Source of the DNA: Asterias amurensis
Lineage: Eukaryota > Echinodermata > Asteroidea > Forcipulatida > Asteriidae
NCBI RefSeq assembly: GCF_032118995.1
Contig: NC_092656.1
Span: forward strand, 13,382,261 to 13,446,260
Length of the DNA: 64,000 nt
Reading direction: 5' to 3'
Shown here: in pieces, positions 1 to 10,600 of the stretch
Numbering within the stretch: position 1 is the first letter of the stretch
Layout of the letters: every line of letters starts with the position of its first letter
The notes under the pieces: model-generated
Told to the model about the DNA's origin: nothing
The model's input: only the letters and a program-made list of their open reading frames with translations
The model's database searches: none
Position numbers and translations under genes: made by a program

Positions 1-58
1 TGCGAATTTTGTGACGTCAACTTCCGCTTTGCATTCGCAGGAAGTATGAACCGGGCTT
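1..58. repeat. Right half of a GGGCTTTA palindromic MITE (window-edge truncated)
   Basis: Bases 1-58 match the right half of the 193-bp element at 35150-35342: the GACGTCAAC core, GCATTCGCAGGAAGTATGAA, then the end CCGGGCTT followed by TA. The left half is outside the window. A more diverged member is at about 39760-39916. Confidence 0.75.
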
Positions 59-60
59 TA

Positions 61-899
61 TGGTACAAGCTACCTGCATGATCTGCATCCCACTATACGT
101 CATTCAAATTATTCTGATTCAAATTATTCTGATTCACCCAATCTTTATCTTTTTATTTAATTTGTTTCTTTTAGCACGAGTTCAATAATATACCAGGCAA
201 CTCTCTTTAAAATTCTTATGCTGTTACTTTGATCAACCGTCGACTGAGTCATAGATTTTGGGGATGACACCGTCACCAAATACATATTTGGAAAACCAAT
301 CATTAACCAGACAGATAAGAGAAAACTATACAAGTAATATGTCATAACTCCAAGGAAGGCCTTTGTTACACAATGTATTCAACTGCAGTGCCCTTACTTT
401 ATATCTTATCTACATTTACCTTTGCTCTACACCCTGAGGGTACTTGAAACACAGGGAAAATATTTCAACACAATCAGGGCAAATATTTCATCATCCATAG
501 AGATTACCATACAAGGAGATGGCATAAAACCATGGTGCCTGTGGGTAAATGTTATATTCGCTGGTATTTGCTCTGCCACTTTTCAGTTAGACTTTGTTAC
601 TTTTGTTATCTAAACAAAATGGCCATGGGGACATTCTTTTGTTCAAACTTATTGTTACAATAAAGAAAACCGCATAAAAAATAGGAATAGCATACAGAAA
701 CAAAAAGTAAAGAATGAGTCACCACTGGTACTGTACATTTATACATTCTTTATTAGGCAAAAACACTTCACCATCACCAATGACTTTCGTGTCAGACCAA
801 GCCAAAGTTTCTAGAAAGCTTCGACCAAGAAAACGAAGTATTCAACAAACCTACCTACATGAACAATTATGATCTGAAGTAAATCAGTGACAAATGCAT
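61..899. other. No gene recognised
   Basis: Short AT-rich reading frames on both strands have no recognisable motifs. A TTTATT at about 749-754 would be an AATAAA signal on the minus strand and could belong to an unseen 3' end of the perilipin gene, but I found no in-phase terminal exon to connect to it. Confidence 0.4.
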
Positions 900-1230
900 T
901 TTTTTTCTCAAATTGTAATTTCTTGGAACTCTGATGACCAATTGAGCCACAATTTTCAAACATTTGTTTTTTATGCATACTTAATTTTGGGAGACACCGA
1001 GAGAGGATACTGGGCCCAATTTCATGGCTTTGCTTGTGGACGCAGGGAACTCTGTGCTTAAGTCAACCATATTTCATGGGTTAGCGAGAAAATGGGTTGT
1101 CCGAGTGCGCACTCCACATTATTAGGAATTCTTTGTTTACACAGCTAGCGCAGAAATTCAGCGCTTGCACATTTCAACCTAAAAATGACAATCGTAAGCG
1201 CAGAGTTACAATCTGACAATCTCTGCCTTT
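900..1230. repeat. MITE fragments: palindromic family A piece, then family E (GGGCCCAATTTCATGG)
   Basis: Bases 900-1008 resemble the ATGACCAATTGAGC ... TTTATGCATA ... GAGACACCGAG part of the common TTAA-flanked family A. Bases 1012-1230 are a family E copy beginning GGGCCCAATTTCATGGCTTT, with the alternating GTAAGC/GCGCTT motifs of the copies at 13586, 32397 and 63907; its right terminus is degraded. Confidence 0.6.
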
Positions 1231-1427
1231 AAGCCGCAAATGGAAAATGTCAACCAGAATGATTGGTCTTTTGGTTGTTTTAACTTGACAGTTGACTAAT
1301 GAATGAAAACATGGTCCTAATAACAATGTCAAGGTGATTTGTTGCCAAAGAATCGCAACAACAACAAAAATTCAAAAATCTAAAACAGCAAACTGTTTTA
1401 GAACAAAACTGTTTTAAAATATCTTAC

Positions 1428-1608
1428 CAGTCTCATCAGCTGGCAGGCAATACTCCACAGCGTACTCAGAGACAGCCAGAGCGGTATCGATACCCATGGT
1501 GACAGCTTTGCCTACTGGAGTACCCATGAACCGGTTCACTCCATCAACACCCTTCTGCTTGGTGTTGTCATACACTGCCTTAGTGCCATCTTGGATGTTA
1601 GTCAACAA
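1428..1608 (-). CDS. Perilipin gene, exon 5
   Basis: A 181-bp exon lies between acceptor TCTCGTAG and donor GTAAGATA, entering in phase 0 and leaving in phase 1. It encodes LLTNIQDGTKAVYDNTKQKG, then KAVTMGIDTALAVSEYAVEY and CLPADET. The GIDTALAVSE-VEY-LP stretch is the most diagnostic perilipin motif in the window. No in-phase continuation was found to the left down to base 1. Confidence 0.85.
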
Positions 1609-4600
1609 CTACGAGACGAGAACAAAATAACAACAATTGAGCAAACTGTTTTATGATGTTTTACCAGTCTCATCAGCTGGCAGGCTGAAAACTCAAGTGT
1701 TTCTGATCAGCAGAGTGTGGGTTTGAATCCCCCAGCCGCGACACTTGTGTCCTTTAAAACAAGACACTTAACCATTGCTTCGTCCTTCGGATGGGACGTA
1801 ACGCCTTTGGTACCGTGTGTTTTGTAACGCACCTAGAACCCAGTGAGCTTATCGAAAAGAGAAGGGGTTCGACCCGGTGTTCCTGGTTTTATTGGCAGCA
1901 TATTGTACCTTGTAAACCGTTAAATGAGGCTATGGATTAGGTCTAGTACTTCAAAAGCAGTCCGAAATACAATTGCAGGAAAACACAGAATGTTGAAGCG
2001 CCTTCAGCGTCACTGAGTGACGAAAACAAGCGCTTTATAAGAAGCCACTATTATTCATGAATTCTGAGGGCCAAACGTTCCAGAGCATGGGATTTAAGTG
2101 TGGTCTAGAACCTTGATTGAGAAACTTGTTTCCTTGAGCAAGACACTCAAATATAAATTGCGATTGTTTAGGCATACCTCTTCAGTTGGCGTGTTGATCA
2201 TTGGGACCTTCTCTTCCAGCTTGTCCAGTGTGTGACAAGCGAAATCATTCACCATTGTAACTAGAGAAGATCAAAACAAAACATTTCATTAGTGGTGTTC
2301 AGAATTGTACGAGATATATTTTGCACCATTTAGATTTTAGTGATTTAGGTTCAGCTTTCATGTTTGTGGTTTTGTACAAAACCATGTTGCAGGGTTCTTA
2401 CCAGGGTACCACTGGGATACAGTTTTGCCAAAGAATACTGAATTGAAATTAAGTCTTCAATATGTTTTCAACTTTCTATTAAATGAACCAAAATGTGCAT
2501 TCATAAATACCTCAGACAGTTTCCATATTCCTATTGGTGGAGAGCGCGTCACGTGGGGGTGTATAAACCTTTGATAATGAAAGTGTTGAAACATAGGCGT
2601 GACACGCGCACCTGTGCTTATATGACAGTTTCTTCATTCCTATTGGTCGAGAGCAACGGCCGGGACAGTTGTGCCACATCACACGATACGCGCGACGCAT
2701 ACAGCCATCTCCTTATAACGAGTTGTTTACCCGAGGGCCTTACCATTTCATAGCTGGAGGGGTGTTGTGTTGAAAGAAATCATTGAACAATTTCAATTTT
2801 TGCATTTATTTTATCTTTCGACCAAAAAGTGTTGGTGTTTTTTGACCGAAAAGGTATTTATGAATAGGAATCAAAGTGTGTTGAATCGGTTTTCAACTTG
2901 TGGTTTAAACCCCCCGAGGGCTGGTTCTTGCTAATTTACCTCGACTTCGTCTCGGTAAAATTATCAAGTCCAAGCCTCGGCGCGGGTTTAAACCACTAGT
3001 TGAAAACCTCTTCACCACACATTGATTCCCTTATTCTAGAGCATGATAAATGGTTTATTTGGGTGTTTTTTTGTGAAATGACATGTAAAAATGTGCGTGT
3101 ATCAGCACAACATCTCAAAATCAAGTGCCGCCCAAAGTCTCCCATAAACTGCATTCACAACCATGACTTGATCCCTGTTGAGGTACTTACTTGGCTTGTC
3201 CAGAGCGCTTACAACTGGCTGAGCAGTGGATGCTGCCATGGATACAGATTTCTCGGCGTATCCAAGGGCAGTGTTGGCAAATTGGCTGCTCTCTTTGGTC
3301 CAGGTGTACATATTAGACACCTGTTCAAATAAGGGAGGAAAATAAATGTTATTATTAGGTTGCTTAAAGCCATTATACACTTTCGGTACAGAAAACAAAA
3401 CAAAAGTTCACAGATTTACAAATAATTTACAGGGTTTACAGAAGGTAATGGTGAAAGACCTCTCTTGAAATATTAGTCCATGAACTGCTTTACTTTTAGA
3501 GAAAACAGTAAAACAATATCAATTCTCGATAGCGAGAATTACGGATTGATTTTAAACACGTCATGACACGGCGAAACGTGCAGAAAAAAAGAGTGGGTTT
3601 TCCCGTTATTTTTTCCCGACTCCGATGACCGATTGCGCCTAAATTTTCACAGGTTTGTTATTTTATATATAAGTTGTGATACACGAAGTGTGGGACTTGG
3701 ACAATACTGTTTACCGAAAGTGTGTAATGGCTTTAAAGGGAAGCTATACATTTGGTTATCACTTTAAAAATTTATGACAATGGTTTGAAGCCTGTATCAG
3801 CTTTCGATAGTAATAAATCATTTTGAAAAGTATTTCAGTTCAAAGTCCCAGCAATGGCTTTGCGGCGAGCATTTATGGATTGGTCTATGCAAAGATCACT
3901 ACTTTACTTTTAGGCTCTGGCTGTGCAGTCAATTATCATGTAAAGCTTTCAACTTGGCAAAGACCATGATCTTGTGCACGTAAGTTGCAATTAATGTGTT
4001 TTCTCTTAAAGGAAATGGTGTTTGAACTCTCAAACACAACAAGAATTAAAGCGATGACGAAATTGGCAGAGTGGGATGGAGTCGAACAGTGTTACATGCA
4101 AGTGGTTCACAACTCATGTTGCGTTTCAGGTCTGTATGCTTCGTTTTGGTAAAGGCCATCCTATGAGGAAATTGAAAATTTTACACTTAGCATATTCACG
4201 GGTAATGACCAGGGGCATGGAGGCAATCATTGCCTCTGTGAAGTATCAAGCCTGGTGTTTGTTACATAACCACACACAATGACATTATTACCTGTCCGAG
4301 GGTGGAGCTGACAACAGGGATGCTAGTGACACGGGTGATGATGCCAGCACTGTCAGCATTACTTCCATCACAAACAACAACATTCCCTGGACCAGATCCA
4401 ACGGGCTCCATGATTACTTCACTCATGTTAGTCTTTGTCTCAATCTCGAAATTTTCTTCTTCTTCCTCTTGGGTTTCGTCCGGCTGTGAAGTTTCTCCTA
4501 CCTCTTGGAACTCTTCCAGCTGTACGTTTTCTTCTAAAGCAAAAGCTTCTTCAAGTTCGACTTGTAGGCTTTCTAGGGAAGACATTGAAACAAAATATTC

Positions 4601-7600
4601 CTTTAATCTTTCACATTTAAACTTGACATGGTAGAGATGACAATCTAGTTGTGCATGTCTTAAAGGTTTGCACTCACACCGTGTATAGCAAATACACATG
4701 AATATCTCTTTGAGTTGTGGTTCTGATTTGGATTTGGATCAAACAAAATCGGAAATTAGACTGATGTACTGTAGGAAGAAAACCATCCCTAATAGGCCTA
4801 CATAGCATGAATATTATTATTTTTTTAAGTCTACAATCCCGGCCAAGATGCTTGGGCCACCCATTCCCAAAATTCTCTCCACCGTCCACTACCGTCCACC
4901 GCTCAATGTTTAATGGAACGCATAGGCCTACATACATGTAGCATGAATATATTTTTTTTTCAGTCTTCAATCCCGGCCAAGATGCTTGAACCACCCATTC
5001 CCAAAATTCTCTCCACCGTCCACCGCTCAATGTTGAATGGAACACAGAAGACCATGCAATCACAATCAACATTGAAAGGGGGGCAGGGGGGGCTAACGAG
5101 ATATGGTGGGGATTGTACATGTACATGTACAATGTAGGTCCAAGTCTGTTTTATCAGTCTTGGCTAAGTCCTTGGCCTACAATACACAATTTCTCATTCA
5201 AACTTCCCTTTGTTTACCATTTACCAACAGCTGACTTTACACTTATCACACATGGTACTTAGCATGGGAAAAGCTAAATTAACAATTTAAATTTATAAAC
5301 AGGTAGTGATTATACACCACCTGTGGATTCTATCCACTGACAATAGTCTCTATCCATGCCCTCATAGACCTGACTTGACTATACAGCACACACATGTACA
5401 GCAATGGCAAATTCTAGCATCTTCCGTTTGTTTTGTGATTTTGCTTGCAGCCTGCTATGGACAAAAGCTACCATGCATAATCAAACAGGTATTCACATTT
5501 AATCTACAATACTGAGAGCACACATATTTAGCAACAGGGGCCAATGCCCTTAAAACACAAAAGGAACGAGGAGTTTTTTTCCTTTAAAATGGGCGACCCA
5601 TACACTTTTAAAGACAACCAGCAGGTTTTTTTTCATTAAAGTGTTTCTTCTTTTTTTGTTTAAAAAAGAAAAGAAAAAGGGGGTGGCTTCTAAAAAGGAA
5701 CAAGGAAACAGGAACTGGTTGAGGACTCTAAACTTTAAGGTTTTGTTTGTTTGCCTATTTGGAATCGCCAGTGGTTGCCACTGGTCAGACTAGAGGAGCA
5801 AGGAGACAATTCGAAGACAAATTCTGATTGATTGAGAAGGATTAAAGCCATTGGACCCTTTCGGTACAGAAAAAAAAAAAAAAAAGTTCACAGATTTATA
5901 AATAATTTACAGGGTTTACAGAAGGTAATGGTGAAAGACTTCTCTTGAAATATTAGTCCATGAAATGCTTTACCTTTTTGAGAAAACGGTAAAACAATAT
6001 AAATTCAAGTTAACGAGAATTACGGATTTGTTATAAACACATGTCATGACACGGCGAAACGCGCAAAAACAGGAGTGGGTTTTCCCGTTATTTTCTCCCG
6101 ACTCCGATGTCCGAATGAGCCTAAATTTCCACAGGATTGTTATTTTATATATAAGTTGTGATAAACGCAGTGTGGAACTTGGACAATACTGTTAACCGAA
6201 AGTGTATAATGGCTTTAAAAAGGCCCAGACAGAGGGCCTTGAGTTTCTTACCTGAGCCTTGAGAACCACATTCACTCTGACTGACATGGACTGACCAAGT
6301 GGAAAATACAATGTGTAGGGTACTGAAAGAAACGTTAGACATAACACACCTTGCAAAGCTTGACCCATTGGACTTGCTTGCCATATTAGGAAAGTACAAT
6401 AAGACGAGACATGTACAATAGGCTACTGTCAACAGTAAGAAGCTCTATTGTTAAAATTAAATCAATATGTCTCGTCTGTATGCATGATACGCAATGTTAA
6501 GAAACTTGATCATTTCAAACCAGACTTTCAGCCGAGCTTGGAAACTGACATTTTCAAGGCTGCCGAGAAGGAAAAGAAAAGAAACTCAAGATCTGAAGAA
6601 CCATTTGGATGATGACTACCTTAAATCAAACGTAGAGTCTGAAGACAAATTCCTGCAAAATTCTTTTGGTCATAGAGAAATATTTTTTAGCACAATGGAT
6701 ATTGTATCTTGAAAACAAGCATTGGACACTTCCTGCCATCCCTGCCATGTAAAAAACAGATTTTTTTCATATGTAAACTTTGGGTCTGTGACATTTGACA
6801 TTACCCTGGGCTAAATGACAGAACAATTGGACATGATGTTGGTGTATTACTATTATTACTTTTCCACAACCCGACCAACATATTTTCAACAAACCTCAGA
6901 ATCTTTGCTAGTTATCAATGATTGAAATGCCCTTGGTCTATTGGTCCGATAATATCCTTGAGACGAGAGAGCTCTGATAATCACAAAGAACTATTGAGTA
7001 TTGATTACTATTGATCTCTGATGGATTGACACACCAGTCACCTTTTAAGATGAACCTTTAGTGATGTGAAAACCAAGCTGAGTCAGTCGACTCTTTAAAA
7101 TCCCTCCTTATACCTCTCTCCTGCAAATAAACCTACAAGTCCTCCCTCTCGCTCACACGTTGCTGTTATGCCAGTTTTGGTCTCTGCGATCTGCGATGTA
7201 CACATACAGAAGCCAGCAAAATACAAATGAAGAGATAACACTTTCTCTTTAGCATACAACAGGTACTGTGTATGAACAGAAAGTCATTTGTATGCTAATG
7301 AGTAATATAATATGCGCCAAACTTATTCAGACATCAGGTGACACTGACTGACCATGGAGGTGGATAGACACTGTTCCTTGCTCTATGGATAGACTAACAA
7401 GAGAGTCTCTTGCCACAAATTATTATCAATAGGGCAAGATTGAATTACCACTATTTTCAAATGTATGATATTATAAGGCGCTGGACACTAGTAATTACTC
7501 AGAATAATTGTTATAAATGTTACCGAATAGCTTAAAAACTAGTTCAAAATCAAAGTATTATCCTTTTGACCAACTGTATGGCAACACAGAGGTAGAATCT

Positions 7601-10600
7601 ACCTTCATGATGGCAACAACTTTCAATAAATCACTGACCAATATCCTCATTCTGAGGATGACTAGTGATACTAGTCGAAACGTAAACGAAAATTACACGA
7701 GTATTGGCTGTGGGATTCCTGGATGTGTTTTGTAGAAGATTCATAATAATAAGATCACTGACCAAGTTTGGATCATCCGCACCATTATCATTGTTGGAGT
7801 TTTGCTCACCTTGTCACAAGGTTTGTGCCTGCTGCACAACTTGCCACAAGACTTGCCTAAACAAGCTGCTTTATAAAAATGTTTAAAGTTTATTGTTTAT
7901 CCAGATAGGGAAATAAAACGAACGGTTAGTTAGTGTTTGGTTAGAAAAATTTCCGTATCCGTGGTCATGATGGTGCCACAACTTTTTCATTCGATATGAA
8001 ATACAGTATCGATTCTAATCTACCTCAATAATGAAATAATATTATATTAGCCTAATGTAATATTAATGATATTTATAAGATATCCCTTGCTTTTAGCCTT
8101 TCTTTTTGTAAAAACAAGTGAAAAAGTAGTGGCGCATACGGAAAGTTATCTGTCTGGTAGACAATCAGTTTTGGTTGCACAGTTCAATCCAAAAATTAAG
8201 TTCAGTTTACAACTTACTAAGGCCGTGTCCGAAACGACGACTTCGGCTACAGCTATGTCTAGATCAGCGCGTCTACCAGTGTTGAAGAATAGCAGACGCG
8301 CGCGAATGTCGGTCACTTCGTACCCAAGTCACTTCGTACCCAAGTCACTTCGTACCCAAGTCAGTTCGTACCCAAGTCAGTTCGTACCCAGGTCACTTCG
8401 TACCCAGGTCACTTCGTACCCAGGTCACTTCGTACCCAAGTCACTTCGTACCCAGTACTTGAACGTTGAAACCAACCTTCGTTTAAAGTGTGCTGTTGTT
8501 ACTGTGTCCTCCTTGGTTTTTTTTTATGATTAGCAAAGATCATAGAGCGCTACCTCCATTTTTATAATTATACGCTCATTGGTTTTTAGGTATTGCACGT
8601 TGTTTTCATGGTTACTGTCCAACAGATGAGGGCGCCCTTTGCATGTTAACTATTATTATTGTTTCTGTGTTTTGCAATTTTAATTAATGTTTATTTCTTG
8701 ACGGGTTTTCCCAAACAACTTGATTGATTCGTGTGTTTGGTTTTAATAATAAGGATGAATTGTTGAGTTTAAAAATTGAAAGGATTTCCCTTTTGTATGT
8801 TGTAAAAGTTGGAATTTTTTAACAAAATTTGTTTCCATTTTTTTTTTTTGGGGGGGAAAATAGTTGTTGTCTTTAAAGATTAAAAGGATTTAAAATGTTA
8901 AATTATTTCTTTCCCATTTATGGGATAAATTTGCAGTGGAATAATAATGTATGTTGTAATTAACCTTAATTTGTTTTCGTTTTTTTTTTTTTTTTTGGGG
9001 GGGGGGGGGAACAGAGTTTTAAAGATTAAAAGGATTTAAATGATCAAAAGTATACCCATTTATGGGGTAAATTTGCAGTGGAATAAACGACAAGCATGAA
9101 AATCTCTTTGCTTGCAGGCTGCCAGAAGTGCTGTTGTCGAGATGGTACCTGCTCTGTAGTCGTCCCAAAGCTTGAACACCCGCCCTTGAATCTGGTGGTA
9201 CATGCGCCTCTGGTTGCGGCAAAGTCTAGCTTCCTTTACCAGCTTCACTTGAATTTGCACAAATCTTGATTCTGCATGTAAAAGTTTGACGACGTTGTAA
9301 AACTGGACGGTGTGCCGTCCTGCACGCCCGTTGATTCTTCGATGCCAACCCTCTACATCGTTGTTAGTGCGGACACTCCGCATAAACACCGACCAGTCGC
9401 TTGGGCTCCATGTTGAACCTTCCAACCACGTGTTCCGTACGTAATCACACAGGGCGGTGATGATCTCTTGACCTCTGGCACGGTTGTTCAAGGCCTCAAA
9501 AGTTGGTCCGATATGTTCATGTGGAAGAAACGGCAGAGACAGGAGCTGCCCGATGAAATCTCGAACACCTTCGTCAGTGGTATATGGTACGGCCAATCCA
9601 AGTGCCTGACACTTCCTCCACACCGCCTGAGTCCAGTGAAATAGGCAGCCTTTTGGTGAGACGTAGGGGAAGACAGTTCGTATCGCACCCCATAGTCCAA
9701 TTTCAAAATCAAGAACCACCTCCTGAAGATTTGCCGCAGCTGAAGGCAACTTTCTTTTCAGGGCCTTGAGTACTTTCCGGTAATCTCTTTTCGTACGGCG
9801 TGACATCATGACGAATGCCAGAGGCACCTGCTTCTGGCCACCGCTGTCACTCTTCACGAAGGCGTGGACAGAAAATAGCTGGACAAACGGCTGCTTCACA
9901 AGTTTGAATGTTCCGTCGAGGTACCACGTCTTGGCCTTGTCCAGTAGTTCAAGTTGTTCCGCAGTAAACAACAAAACGTGTCTGGCACCATCAAGGCGAA
10001 TGTCCTTCTGCAAAAATCCATCCGGAATGAAGCCTTGGTCGAGCACAAAATCAAGGTCTCTGGGTTCGGGAGGGCGTTGGCTCTGGCGATGACGGTTTGC
10101 TGCACGGGCAAGATATACAGGATCCGGACAGCATGCAGCCGGGCCATCGGGGTCGATTTCAGTGCTGATCACCTCTTCAACTATGGCGCCCGCTGACTTG
10201 AAGACTTCGGCTTTGGCCCGGGCCTTAACCAAACTCTTGACTGCAACTGCAACTTCCGTCCCGGGACGTGCTGGATGCGAATGTTCGGTGTGTAGGCCCG
10301 TCTTGAAAGAATCTCCATCTTGGTGGACAGACACGGCACAACGCTGGAACTTATTCCTGATACTGCAAAGCCAGGTGACTTTGCTAGAAGTGGAACCGGC
10401 CTTCTTCCACTTCTTGGTATAGGAGTAGCCATGACTGTCCACCAAGATCACTTTTCCTCTCCTCGTGCCAGCCTCAATGGTCTTGTACGTGGTGATGTCG
10501 TCATCCCCTACGCCAGGGAGAACATCGGGAATGACGGCATCGGGGATGGCCTCTTCTGCTGGTGGAGCCGGTACGTTGAATTCGGTGCCAACGTTGAAGT

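Noticed and set aside
4262..4699. Reading the whole 145-codon frame as a single-exon protein
   Set aside because: The part beyond 4572 is cut by a good acceptor, and the part below 4292 runs through a donor; the perilipin exon is the interior.
8066..8533. 155-codon plus-strand frame with VTSYPSHFVPKSLRTQ-like repeats
   Set aside because: It is the 16-bp terminal array of the MULE read in frame. The mirror frames at 11783-12112 have the same cause.
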